Shown piece by piece: positions 1 through 7,633 of a stretch of DNA of 64,000 nt. This stretch comes from Pseudodesulfovibrio sp. (lineage in GTDB: Bacteria > Desulfobacterota > Desulfovibrionia > Desulfovibrionales > Desulfovibrionaceae): positions 44,964-108,963 of the forward strand of contig NZ_JAQUWN010000002.1 in NCBI RefSeq assembly GCF_028692895.1, in the 5' to 3' direction. Positions within the stretch are counted from its first letter, which is position 1. Each line of letters opens with the position of its first letter. The notes under the pieces are model-generated. The model was not told the origin of the DNA. It worked only from the letters and a program-made list of their open reading frames with translations, and did no database searches. The position numbers were made by a program, and so were the translations under genes.

Positions 1-815
1 ACGAGGCGTCCGGCCTGCCCAAGTTCACCGATCTTTCCCAACTGGACTGGCTGAAGGCCGGGGAGCGGGTCGCCCTTGATGCGCTGCCCAGCGTGGAGGA
101 CGACAACATCCTGGTGGAGCTGAGGCGCATGGCCGGCGGGCTCGCGGACAAGGGTACGCCGCTCTACGCCGTGAGCACCGCCCATCCCGAGCTCGGGGTG
201 CCCGCCAACTACAGCTTCGTGCCCGGCTTCGACTTTCGCGAGCGTACGCAAAACCGCAGCATCGGGCTGTTCGTGGGCCGCATCCTGGCCGAGGACGAGG
301 AGTTCGGCGACGCCCTGGAGGGCCTGGAAGTGCTGGAGGGAATCTATCCCGACGCCTATTTCCTGCCGTTTTTCAAGGGGCTGCTCGCCCTGCGCATGGG
401 CGACGCGGAGTATGCGGCCGACCAGTTCGCCGAGGCCGAGCCGCTCCAGCCCGCCGACGCCGAGCGCGGCCTGGCCGCCTTCTACGCGGGCTACGCCCTG
501 TCCCAGGCCGAGCGGTGGGAAGAGGCCGTGGCCCCGCTGACCCGGGCCGTCGGCTACGACGACGAGTGCCGGGAATACTTCAACCTGCGCGGCGTGGCCC
601 ACTTCAAGGCCGGGCGCTACGCCGAGGGCGCGGCGGATTTCCAGGCCTCGCTCAACATCGACAGCGGGTCGCCCCACGATCTGGCCAACCTGGGGCTTTG
701 CCACAAATTCATGGGCAATCGCTCCGAGGCGATGGATTTCCTCGGCGCGGCTCTGGACATGGACCCGAGCCTGGATTATGCCCGTAAGCATCTCGAGGAA
801 CTCAAGCGATCCTAG
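1..815 (+). CDS. Tetratricopeptide-repeat protein, 5' end outside the window
   Basis: The reading frame is open from the first bases of the window to the TAG at 813-815, so the N-terminus is missing. An in-frame GTG at 93 exists, but coding sequence continues upstream of it and no ribosome site marks it. The C-terminal half has helical repeats with TPR-like spacing and residues (for example AFYAGYALSQAERWEEAV, then YFNLRGVAHFKAGRYAEGA, then ANLGLCHKFMGNRSEAM), about three to four units. TPRs normally mediate protein-protein contacts; the partner is unknown. A separate promoter lies between it and dsrC, so it is probably not co-transcribed with dsrC. Confidence 0.75.
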   Translation, partial: EASGLPKFTDLSQLDWLKAGERVALDALPSVEDDNILVELRRMAGGLADKGTPLYAVSTAHPELGVPANYSFVPGFDFRERTQNRSIGLFVGRILAEDEEFGDALEGLEVLEGIYPDAYFLPFFKGLLALRMGDAEYAADQFAEAEPLQPADAERGLAAFYAGYALSQAERWEEAVAPLTRAVGYDDECREYFNLRGVAHFKAGRYAEGAADFQASLNIDSGSPHDLANLGLCHKFMGNRSEAMDFLGAALDMDPSLDYARKHLEELKRS

Positions 816-870
816 ATCGTTCCGGTAGGGTATTCCGATGGAGTTTTTTCAGGTGAAAATGGTTGGGCGC

Positions 871-900
871 TTGACAAAACTTGTGTGGTGGAAGTAATCT
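871..900 (+). promoter_or_regulatory. Likely sigma-70 promoter of dsrC
   Basis: TTGACA at 871-876 is followed 18 bases later by TAATCT (895-900). A perfect -35 box with a weaker -10 box, about 125 bases ahead of the dsrC start, leaves a long leader. The leader ends in a strong AGGAGG ribosome site at 1014-1019. Confidence 0.5.
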
Positions 901-1024
901 CCCTCCACGGTTTCAGACCGCGCCAGACAATGGTATCAAACAGCGGATCGCTGTTTACATGGATAGGGTGTTCCGGACTGTCCGGACTATACAGGATGAC
1001 AACCATCCCACTTAGGAGGATAAA

Positions 1025-1342
1025 ATGGCTGTTGTTGAATTCCAGGGTAATACCTTTGAAGTTGATGAAGACGGCTTCCTGCAGAAATTCGAAGACTGGA
1101 CCCCTGCTTGGGTCGAGTACGTGAAGGAATCCGAAGGCATCAAGGAGATGAGCGAAGATCACCAGAAGGTCATCGACTTCCTGCAGGACTACTACAAGAA
1201 GAACGGCATCGCTCCGATGGTCCGCATCCTCTCCAAGGTCACCGGCTTCAAGCTGAAGCAGATCTACGAGCTGTTCCCGTCCGGACCCGGCAAGGGAGCC
1301 TGTAAGATGGCTGGCCTGCCCAAGCCCACCGGCTGCGTTTAG
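1025..1342 (+). CDS. dsrC: DsrC, sulfur-carrier partner of dissimilatory sulfite reductase
   Basis: This 105-residue protein is full length for the DsrC/TusE family. The C-terminal arm carries both conserved cysteines, Cys93 and the penultimate Cys104, eleven residues apart (GACKMAG...TGCV). In true DsrC these form the trisulfide product of DsrAB, which the DsrMKJOP membrane complex then reduces; TusE has only the last one. It is therefore a cytoplasmic component of sulfate/sulfite respiration. The gene stands alone between its own promoter and terminator, with AGGAGG five bases before ATG. No dsrAB is in the window, and separation of dsrC from dsrAB is usual in sulfate reducers. Confidence 0.97.
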   Translation: MAVVEFQGNTFEVDEDGFLQKFEDWTPAWVEYVKESEGIKEMSEDHQKVIDFLQDYYKKNGIAPMVRILSKVTGFKLKQIYELFPSGPGKGACKMAGLPKPTGCV

Positions 1343-1366
1343 TCCGCAACCAGTGACGACGTTCAA

Positions 1367-1397
1367 GGCAGGCGCTCCGGCGCCTGCCTTTTCTTTT
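1367..1397 (+). terminator. Rho-independent terminator of dsrC
   Basis: A perfect 9-bp GC-rich stem (1367-1375 with 1380-1388) closes a four-base loop and is followed by TTTTCTTTT. It lies 25 bases after the dsrC stop. Confidence 0.9.
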
Positions 1398-1447
1398 GGA
1401 AGGCGGAGAAAGCGGGACGGGGTGCTGAAAAAGGGTGATATTTTCCC

Positions 1448-1476
1448 TTGCCAAGGTGGGGCGCACCGAGTATAAG
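1448..1476 (+). promoter_or_regulatory. Sigma-70 promoter of rpmE
   Basis: TTGCCA (1448-1453) and TATAAG (1471-1476) are separated by exactly 17 bases. They lie just downstream of the dsrC terminator and about 40 bases before rpmE, so rpmE is its own unit. Confidence 0.75.
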
Positions 1477-1513
1477 ACCGAGTTCCGAACGAAATTAATG
1501 ACAGGAGTACGTC

Positions 1514-1738
1514 ATGAAAGCCGATATCCATCCCAAGACTTACAAGGCCAAGGTCCGTTGCCACTGCGGTTACGAGACCGAGCTGATGACCACCAAGGGC
1601 GCCGAGCTTGAGGTCGAAATCTGCTCCAACTGCCACCCGTTCTACACCGGCAAGCAGCGCTTCGTCGACACCGCCGGTCGTATCGACCGCTTCCGCAAGA
1701 AGTACGCGCAGTTCGAGAAAGCCAAAGCCGACAAGTAA
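1514..1738 (+). CDS. rpmE: Ribosomal protein L31, zinc-binding type
   Basis: This 74-residue protein matches L31 of the 50S subunit in length and sequence ([16 protein letters not shown] start, [13 protein letters not shown] core). Cys16, Cys18, Cys37 and Cys40 form the zinc site, so this is the zinc (C+) form rather than the zinc-independent paralogue. AGGAG sits seven bases before ATG. It has its own promoter and terminator. It is the only ribosomal protein gene in the window. Confidence 0.96.
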   Translation: MKADIHPKTYKAKVRCHCGYETELMTTKGAELEVEICSNCHPFYTGKQRFVDTAGRIDRFRKKYAQFEKAKADK

Positions 1739-1764
1739 CGCATCTCCCGGCGCAAGCCGCGAAC

Positions 1765-1807
1765 ATATGCCTTCGCCGGATTCGCGTCCGCGAAGGCATA
1801 TTGTTTT
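1765..1807 (+). terminator. Terminator after rpmE
   Basis: A 12-bp perfect inverted repeat (ATATGCCTTCGC at 1765-1776 with its complement at 1790-1801) is followed by TGTTTT. Confidence 0.88.
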
Positions 1808-1920
1808 GGGCGACGGCCTTTACAAGCCGTCCGGAATTCTTAATTCTGCCCCGTGGAGATCGTGCGGCGCGCCGCGCCGCGTGACGAGTGTCTTCGTCCT
1901 TTTCCCCGGAGGGTGACTTT

Positions 1921-2868
1921 TTGAAATTGCCAGGAATTCTCGCACTTGCCGCACCCCAGTCCGTCGGCGGACAGGCCGTCATCGAAGGCGTGATGATGCG
2001 CGCGAGGGACACCCTCGCCATCGCCGTCCGCAAGGCCGACGGCACCATCGTCACCGAGGTGCGCCCCTGGTTCTCCCTGGCCCGTCATCCCTGGCTGAAA
2101 AAGCCCTTCGTACGCGGGTTCCCCGTGCTTCTGGAGACCCTGGTCAACGGCATCAAGGCCCTCAACTTCTCGGCCATGCAGGCCGCCGAAGGGGACGAGG
2201 AGGGGGGCGAACTGACCACCTGGCATCTGGTCCTGACCATGGTCCTGGCCTTGGGCGCGGCCCTCGGTCTGTTCGTGGTCCTGCCCCATTTCCTCTCCGT
2301 GGGCCTGGAGCTGCTCGGCCTCGCCGGGGACGTGGACTCCCTGAGCTTCCACCTCTGGGACGGCTGCATCAAGATGGCCGTGTTCGTGGGCTACATCCTC
2401 GCCATTTCGCTCATTCCCGACATCCGCCGCGTGTTCGAGTACCACGGGGCCGAGCACAAGGTCATCTGGACCTGGGAGTCGGGCAAGGACCTCTCGCCGG
2501 ACGCCACCCGCTTCTTCAGCCGGTTGCATCCCCGCTGCGGCACCGCCTTCCTGCTGTTCGTGCTGGTGGTATCCATCCTGCTCTACGCCGTGCTGGTGCC
2601 GTACCTGCTGACATGGTATTCGCCGGAACACTTTCTGGCGAAGCACCTCTACATCGTCGGCATGAAGTTGTTTCTCATGATCCCGGTAAGTTGCATCGCC
2701 TACGAGATGATCAAGTTTGCGGGCAAGTACAGCAGGAACGTCCTGTGCAAGGCGCTGTGCTGGCCCGGACTGATGATGCAGGTGCTGACCACCAAGGAAC
2801 CGGATGATTCCCAGATAGAAGTGGCCATTGCCGCCTTGCAGTGCGCCGTCAACGCCGAGGAGTGCTGA
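1921..2868 (+). CDS. DUF1385 (YqhQ-like) membrane protein
   Basis: A 315-residue integral membrane protein of the DUF1385/YqhQ family, whose biochemical role is unknown. Family motifs visible are GGQAVIEGVMMR near the N-terminus, YHGAEHKVI in the middle and HPRCGT before the C-terminal membrane segments. Four or so hydrophobic stretches are seen. A GTG at 1888 is also in frame, but TTG at 1921 is preferred because GGAGGGTGA (1908-1916) lies just ahead of it and conserved sequence begins there. The stop is three bases before prfA. The DUF1385-prfA-prmC order is common in bacteria and suggests co-transcription. Confidence 0.88.
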   Translation: MKLPGILALAAPQSVGGQAVIEGVMMRARDTLAIAVRKADGTIVTEVRPWFSLARHPWLKKPFVRGFPVLLETLVNGIKALNFSAMQAAEGDEEGGELTTWHLVLTMVLALGAALGLFVVLPHFLSVGLELLGLAGDVDSLSFHLWDGCIKMAVFVGYILAISLIPDIRRVFEYHGAEHKVIWTWESGKDLSPDATRFFSRLHPRCGTAFLLFVLVVSILLYAVLVPYLLTWYSPEHFLAKHLYIVGMKLFLMIPVSCIAYEMIKFAGKYSRNVLCKALCWPGLMMQVLTTKEPDDSQIEVAIAALQCAVNAEEC

Positions 2869-2871
2869 CCG

Positions 2872-3939
2872 ATGTTCGGCAAGCTTGAGGAAATCGAGGC
2901 CAAGTACGACAAGCTGGAGCAGGAACTCGCCCAGCCCGACATTTTCAACGACCAGGAGCGGTACAAGAAGGTCTCCAAGGCCCATGCCGACCTGGCCGAT
3001 GTGGTGCGCGTCTTCCGCGAGCACAAGCAGCTCGCCCAGGAACTGGACGACAACCGAGAGATGCTGGCCGACGGCGATCCCGACATCCGGGAGATGGCCA
3101 AGGCCGAGATAGAGACCATCGAGGAGCGGCTGCCCGAGCTGGAGGAGGAACTCAAGATTCTCCTGCTGCCCAAGGACCCCATGGATGACAAGAACATCAT
3201 CCTGGAAATCCGCGCCGGCACGGGCGGCGACGAGGCGGCCCTGTTCGCGGCCGACCTCTACCGCATGTACAGCCGTTACGCCGAGGCCAACCGCTGGAAG
3301 GTCGAGGAGATGAGCTCCAACCCCACCGGTTCCGGCGGCTACAAGGAAATCATCGCCTCCATTTCCGGCGACAAGGTCTACAGCAAGCTCAAGTACGAGT
3401 CCGGCACCCACCGCGTGCAGCGCGTCCCGGCCACCGAGTCCCAGGGGCGCATCCACACCTCCGCCGTCACCGTGGCCATCATGCCCGAGGCCGAGGAAGT
3501 GGACGTGGATATCCGACCCGAGGACCTGCGCGTGGACGTCTACCGCTCCTCCGGGCCCGGCGGCCAGTCGGTCAACACCACGGACTCGGCCATTCGCATT
3601 ACGCACATTCCCACGGGCATGGTCGTCATCTGCCAGGACGAGAAGTCCCAGCACAAGAACAAGGCCAAGGCCCTCAAGGTCCTGCGTTCCCGCCTGCTCC
3701 AGATCGAGCAGGACAAGGCCAAGGCCGAGGAGGACGCCAACCGCCGCAGCCAGATCGGCTCCGGTGACCGCTCCGAGCGCATCCGGACCTACAACTTCCC
3801 CCAGGGCCGTGTTTCGGACCACCGCATCAACCTGACCTTGCACCAGCTTCCGCAGATCATGGAAGGGGAGCTGGAGGACCTGACCGACGCCCTCATCAGC
3901 CACTTCCAGGCCGAGGCGCTCAAGCGGCAGGGCGACTAG
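2872..3939 (+). CDS. prfA: Peptide chain release factor 1
   Basis: This 355-residue RF1 reads UAA/UAG stop codons and releases the nascent chain at the ribosome. The tripeptide anticodon is PAT (residues 186-188), the RF1-type PxT rather than RF2's SPF. The catalytic GGQ is at 230-232, and its Gln is the methylation target of PrmC, encoded immediately downstream. No programmed frameshift is present, as expected for RF1. It follows the DUF1385 gene by three bases and is almost certainly in the same mRNA. Confidence 0.97.
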   Translation: MFGKLEEIEAKYDKLEQELAQPDIFNDQERYKKVSKAHADLADVVRVFREHKQLAQELDDNREMLADGDPDIREMAKAEIETIEERLPELEEELKILLLPKDPMDDKNIILEIRAGTGGDEAALFAADLYRMYSRYAEANRWKVEEMSSNPTGSGGYKEIIASISGDKVYSKLKYESGTHRVQRVPATESQGRIHTSAVTVAIMPEAEEVDVDIRPEDLRVDVYRSSGPGGQSVNTTDSAIRITHIPTGMVVICQDEKSQHKNKAKALKVLRSRLLQIEQDKAKAEEDANRRSQIGSGDRSERIRTYNFPQGRVSDHRINLTLHQLPQIMEGELEDLTDALISHFQAEALKRQGD

Positions 3940-3956
3940 CACCCGCCGGGACGGCC

Positions 3957-4802
3957 GTGCCCACCCGCCTGGACATCCTCCGGGAGAGCGAAGCGCGCCT
4001 TGCGGGCGTGGATTCGCCGCGCCTGAGCGCCCAGTTGCTCATGGCCGAAGTCCTGGGCTGCTCCACGGCCGCCGTCTACCTGGACCGCGACCGCGAGGTT
4101 GCGCCCGACCAGGCTGCGCGCATCGCCGAACTGGTGGCGCGCCGCGCCGGGGGCGAACCCGTGGCCTACATCCTTGGCCGCCGCGAGTTTTACGGCCTGG
4201 AGTTCGAGGTCGCCCCGGCCGTGCTCATTCCCCGGCCCGAGACCGAGCACATCGTCGAGCGGGTGGAAACCCTTTTCGCCCGAGAAAGCGCCTTTCATTT
4301 CGCCGACCTGGGCACCGGTTCCGGCATTCTTGCCGTGACCATCGCCACCCTGTTTCCCCATGCCAAGGCCGTGGCCATGGACCTGAGCGAGCCCGCCCTG
4401 GAGGTGGCCCGGCGCAATGCCGCCCGCCATGGCGTGGCCGACCGCATCCGGTTCGTGCGCGGCGACTTCACCAGGCCGCTTCCGCACGGCCCCTACGACC
4501 TCATCGTGACCAATCCGCCCTACGTCACCGAGCGGGAGATGGCCGAGGCGAGCCCGGAGGTCACGGCCTTCGAGCCCGCGTCCGCCCTGGTCAGCGGCGA
4601 GGACGGCCTGGACCACGTCCGGGCCATGCTCGGCCCGGTCCTTGACGCCCTGCGGCCGGGGGGGGCGCTGCTCATGGAGGTTGGGTGGCGGCATGGCGAG
4701 CCCATCAAAAAAATAATGTCCCGCGACTTCCCGGAAATCGGGCCGGTTAGCATCATCCGTGATCTGGCCGGTTACGATCGCGTGGTTTTTTTGCGAAAAT
4801 GA
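3957..4802 (+). CDS. prmC: Release-factor glutamine methyltransferase PrmC (HemK)
   Basis: A 281-residue AdoMet-dependent enzyme that methylates the Gln of the GGQ motif in release factors. The N-terminal helical substrate-binding domain (about 1-85) is followed by a class I methyltransferase fold with DLGTGSG (117-123) for AdoMet and the catalytic NPPY (186-189). The start is GTG at 3957 and the ribosome site before it is weak, so the start may rely on coupling to prfA 17 bases upstream. Confidence 0.94.
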   Translation: MPTRLDILRESEARLAGVDSPRLSAQLLMAEVLGCSTAAVYLDRDREVAPDQAARIAELVARRAGGEPVAYILGRREFYGLEFEVAPAVLIPRPETEHIVERVETLFARESAFHFADLGTGSGILAVTIATLFPHAKAVAMDLSEPALEVARRNAARHGVADRIRFVRGDFTRPLPHGPYDLIVTNPPYVTEREMAEASPEVTAFEPASALVSGEDGLDHVRAMLGPVLDALRPGGALLMEVGWRHGEPIKKIMSRDFPEIGPVSIIRDLAGYDRVVFLRK

Positions 4803-4838
4803 CATTTGCAAAAAAGCCACACATTCCCCGAATTCTTG

Positions 4839-4888
4839 TTGTAAAAATACAATCAGTTGCGGGGATGCTACACATCTCTAGAAAGTGT
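4839..4888 (+). promoter_or_regulatory. Dyads upstream of the lpxC sigma-54 box (possible activator sites)
   Basis: In an AT-rich 183-base gap, TTGTA-AAAA-TACAA (4839-4852) is a perfect palindrome, and ACAC...GTGT (4870-4888) forms a second dyad. They lie about 50-100 bases upstream of the -24 element, the usual place for enhancer-binding-protein sites. Function is inferred from position only. Confidence 0.35.
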
Positions 4889-4938
4889 CGAGATAGAAAA
4901 AATAAGTAATTTTAACAAGTTATACCGACTGAAAGCCG

Positions 4939-4954
4939 TGGCACCATTCTTGCT
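4939..4954 (+). promoter_or_regulatory. Sigma-54 (RpoN) promoter ahead of lpxC
   Basis: TGGCAC at 4939-4944 and TTGCT at 4950-4954 match the -24/-12 elements, with exactly ten bases between the invariant GG and GC. The predicted start site (about 4965) leaves a leader of some 20 bases containing the GGAGG ribosome site before ATG 4986. Confidence 0.7.
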
Positions 4955-4985
4955 TTTGTGATTTCGGTTTTCAATCGGAGGATTA

Positions 4986-5906
4986 ATGTTGCAGACCACC
5001 ATTCAGAAATCAGTGCGTTGCACGGGAACCGGACTCCACAGCGGGAAACAGGTGGAGCTGGTGCTCCGCCCGGCCGCCGAGGATACCGGAATCCTCTTTT
5101 CCCTGCGCAACGGTTCCGGCTCCACCTTCCTGACCCCCGCTCCCTCCCTGGTCGTCGAAACCGGCCTCGCCACCGTCTTGGGTGACGGCCGCGAGACCGT
5201 CGCCACCGTGGAACATCTGCTCGCCACCGTCAGCGGCATGGGCATCGACAATATCCATATCGAGGTCTCCGGCCGCGAGCTGCCCATCATGGACGGCAGC
5301 GCCGCTTCCTTCGTCTATTTGCTCAAGCAGGCGGGCGTCCGCAAGCTATCCAAGCCCCGGCAGGTCCTGGCCATCAAGAAGCGCGTTGAGTTCGAGAAGG
5401 ACGGCAAATTCATCAAGGCCACGCCCCACAACGGTTTTCACATCGACTACACCATCGAATTCGCCCATCCCCTCATCGGCGTCCAGCGCATGGAGCTGGA
5501 AATAACCCCGGACAACTTCGTCAAGGAGCTGGCCAAGGCGCGCACCTTCGGTTTCCTCAAGGAAGTCGACTACCTCCATGCCAACGGCCTGGCCCTGGGC
5601 GGTTCGCTGGACAATGCCGTGGTCCTGGACGACTACGGTGTCCTCAATGCCGAGGGGCTGCGCTACAAGGACGAGTTCGTCCGTCACAAGATGCTCGACT
5701 TCGTGGGCGACATGGCCGTGCTCGGCGCGCCTCTGCGGGGCCATTTCGAGGTCTTTGCCTCGGGCCATGCCATGAACAACGCCTTCCTGCGTCATCTGGA
5801 CGAGAATCGGGACATGTATCTGGAACCCCGCATCCTGCCGGTGCCCGGCAAGGTCGCGAAGGACGTCCGCGTCAAGGGCCTGGAGCCCGTGGCCGTTCCC
5901 GCCTAG
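4986..5906 (+). CDS. lpxC: UDP-3-O-acyl-N-acetylglucosamine deacetylase LpxC
   Basis: This 306-residue zinc hydrolase catalyses the committed step of lipid A synthesis in the cytoplasm. Expected ligands and catalytic residues are present: His77 (TVEHLL), His234 and Asp238 (RHKMLDF) for zinc, and His261 (SGHAMN) as general acid. The SGRELPIMDGSA stretch is typical of domain 1. GGAGG lies six bases before ATG. The gene is monocistronic (terminator at 5933) and apart from the lpxD-fabZ-lpxA-lpxI group at 50.5-53.7 kb. A sigma-54-type promoter directly upstream implies control different from the rest of the pathway. Confidence 0.97.
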   Translation: MLQTTIQKSVRCTGTGLHSGKQVELVLRPAAEDTGILFSLRNGSGSTFLTPAPSLVVETGLATVLGDGRETVATVEHLLATVSGMGIDNIHIEVSGRELPIMDGSAASFVYLLKQAGVRKLSKPRQVLAIKKRVEFEKDGKFIKATPHNGFHIDYTIEFAHPLIGVQRMELEITPDNFVKELAKARTFGFLKEVDYLHANGLALGGSLDNAVVLDDYGVLNAEGLRYKDEFVRHKMLDFVGDMAVLGAPLRGHFEVFASGHAMNNAFLRHLDENRDMYLEPRILPVPGKVAKDVRVKGLEPVAVPA

Positions 5907-5932
5907 GCCCGCATCCGCTGCAAAACGTGTTG

Positions 5933-5958
5933 AAAACCCGCCGAAAGGCGGGTTTTTT
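5933..5958 (+). terminator. Terminator of lpxC
   Basis: The stem AAAACCCGCC/GGCGGGTTTT (5933-5942 with 5947-5956) closes a GAAA tetraloop and runs into T residues, 27 bases after the lpxC stop. Confidence 0.92.
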
Positions 5959-6057
5959 GTCGCCGTCGGCTATGGCGCGGGGTGTTGGTGGAGCGGAGAC
6001 GGGATTGCCGCCGCTGCGGCCGGATTGTCGAGGAGCGGCTAAAGGGGGAGCGGCGTC

Positions 6058-6882
6058 CTAGCGGGCGAAGAGCAGTTCGGCCACGATGCCGCCGTGTTCG
6101 CGCTGGGCCAGCTTGGCGACGCCCAGGCAGCGGACCGTGCCGGTCGCTGGCCGGACCTCGGCCTCCAAATGTGCCTGGAGCGCCTCGCGCCGGTCCGGGT
6201 GCTGCAACTTCAGCCTGTAGCCCGTCTCCCCGTCCTTGTTGAGGAATTCCGCCCGGACCAAGCCAAAGGCGGGCAGCTCGAACTCGACCATGGCCGCCTG
6301 CATCCGGCTCTCGTCCTCTTCGGCCGGGGCGCGTACCACGGTGGCCTGGCGGCGCGCCTCTGGCAGGAGCCAAGGCTGGTAGAGCAGCCGGTGGGACGGG
6401 GGAAAGAGAGCCGTGATCTCGCCCGCGCAGCCCAGGGCGTCCAGGTAGGCGGCGCGCAGCTTGGGCGCGGATTCCAGCAGGGTGAGGAAGGCGCCGGAGC
6501 GTTCGGCGGCGGGGAGGGCGGCGACTTGCGCCGCCTCTGGGCGAAAGCGGTTTTCGAATAGGGCGCGGGCGGCCTCGAAGGACGCGGCGGTCTCCAGCCG
6601 GGGCGTGGCGGCCGTGCCGGATTCGTAGAGCTCCTTGAGCACGATCTCGGGCACGAGTTGCCGAATGACGAAGACCAGCCAGGTCCCTTCTCGGGGGGAG
6701 GAGCGGAGCTGGGCCAGGAGGCGGTGCCCTTCGATCTCGACCCAGGCCATGTCGTCGGCGACGCGCTTGAGGACACGGCCGCGTACCTTTTGGCCCGGGC
6801 GGCGTCCCCGGCGAAAGGCCGTGGAGCGGTCATCGCCGCCGCCGAAGCCGGAGTTGCCGGAGCCGGAGCCGAAGATGCGCAT
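6058..6882 (-). CDS. Uncharacterised protein at the end of the flagellar operon, faintly FliK-like
   Basis: A 274-residue protein I cannot assign. ATG at 6882 is chosen because it begins two bases after the preceding stop; longer in-frame extensions run through neighbouring genes. A Gly/Ser-rich basic N-terminus (MRIFGSGSGNSGFGGG) precedes a beta-rich segment, about residues 28-80 (GQKVRGRVLKRVADDMAWV, then LLAQL, then GTWLVFVI), whose pattern recalls the small beta domain seen in many FliK-type hook-length proteins. No FliK C-terminal core is obvious. The middle is Ala/Arg/Leu-rich and helical. Position as last gene after cheY-fliL suggests a motility role (inference). Confidence 0.6.
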   Translation of the reverse strand: MRIFGSGSGNSGFGGGDDRSTAFRRGRRPGQKVRGRVLKRVADDMAWVEIEGHRLLAQLRSSPREGTWLVFVIRQLVPEIVLKELYESGTAATPRLETAASFEAARALFENRFRPEAAQVAALPAAERSGAFLTLLESAPKLRAAYLDALGCAGEITALFPPSHRLLYQPWLLPEARRQATVVRAPAEEDESRMQAAMVEFELPAFGLVRAEFLNKDGETGYRLKLQHPDRREALQAHLEAEVRPATGTVRCLGVAKLAQREHGGIVAELLFAR

Positions 6883-6884
6883 GG

Positions 6885-7292
6885 TCAGGACTGGTCGAGG
6901 ATCAGCTCGATTTCTTCGAGGCCGAGCCCGGTGGCTTTGGCAAGCTGGACCGGCGATTTCCCGGCCCGGTGGCCCTTGAGGATGAGCTCGCGCATGAACT
7001 GCGGGGACTGGCTGTACTCCCCGGCCAGGTCCACCAGCTTCTGGAGCTCGGCGGTGCGCTTTTCGATTTCGTTGTTGATGGTCACGAGTTCCTGCTGGCG
7101 GCGCTCGAAGGTGGCCACCAGCTCGTTTTCCAACCGGGTGTTGAACTGGAGCCGTTTGAGGAATTCCTCCTGCCGGGCCTGGAGGCCGGAGAGCATGGTT
7201 TCGGATTTGCGCAGGCGCAGGAAGAAGAGGATGACCACGCCCAGGAGGACGATTTCGCTGACGGTGAAGAGGATGAGAAGCAGGTCGGACAT
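6885..7292 (-). CDS. SwrB/DUF2802-like single-span membrane protein
   Basis: 135 residues in three parts: one N-terminal membrane helix (about 3-26), a charged coiled coil (about 30-95) and a C-terminal helix-turn-helix-like tail (AGKSPVQLAKATGLGLEEIEL). The same layout and location are known for Bacillus SwrB, encoded just after sigD at the end of the fla/che operon, and for DUF2802 proteins of proteobacterial flagellar clusters. SwrB promotes assembly of the basal body and export apparatus. Sequence identity is too low for me to assert orthology; the assignment rests on architecture and position. The membrane topology predicts a cytoplasmic tail. Confidence 0.55.
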   Translation of the reverse strand: MSDLLLILFTVSEIVLLGVVILFFLRLRKSETMLSGLQARQEEFLKRLQFNTRLENELVATFERRQQELVTINNEIEKRTAELQKLVDLAGEYSQSPQFMRELILKGHRAGKSPVQLAKATGLGLEEIELILDQS

Positions 7293-7303
7293 GGCGTTGG
7301 GGC

Positions 7304-7630
7304 TCAGATTTTGACGTTGACGATGTTGCCGGACCAGGGGGACGCGGAGGAGGGGTTGGTCTCGGGCTGCGCCTCCTCTTCCTTTTCATGCCGCTGCCGT
7401 TCGTGTTGGGCCTGTTGCTCTTGGTGCGGTCCGTCGCGGTCGACCGGGTCGGTCTTTTCCTTCTTTTCCACCTCCTGGACCTTGGTCTCGTTTTGGCGGA
7501 TGTGCTCATTGATGAGCGGGCCGAACAACTGCTTCTGGATTTCCGGCTTGGCGTTTTCCACGTGCGCCACCCGCGCGACGTAGGGCGTTTGCGAAAGGAG
7601 GACCGGAAGGTCAAGGGGAGTCGGGCTCAT
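7304..7630 (-). CDS. Small charged hypothetical protein in the flagellar operon
   Basis: 108 residues, no recognised domain. The first 40 residues look folded (PVLLSQTPYVARVAHVEN), and the centre (about 45-90) is very rich in Glu, Lys, Gln and His and probably disordered or coiled. The protein ends in a conserved-looking SGNIVNVKI. It begins three bases after the fliL stop with a GGTGAG ribosome site, so translation is coupled. No signal peptide or membrane segment is seen. Its role in motility is inferred from the operon alone. Confidence 0.65.
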   Translation of the reverse strand: MSPTPLDLPVLLSQTPYVARVAHVENAKPEIQKQLFGPLINEHIRQNETKVQEVEKKEKTDPVDRDGPHQEQQAQHERQRHEKEEEAQPETNPSSASPWSGNIVNVKI

Positions 7631-7633
7631 GGC

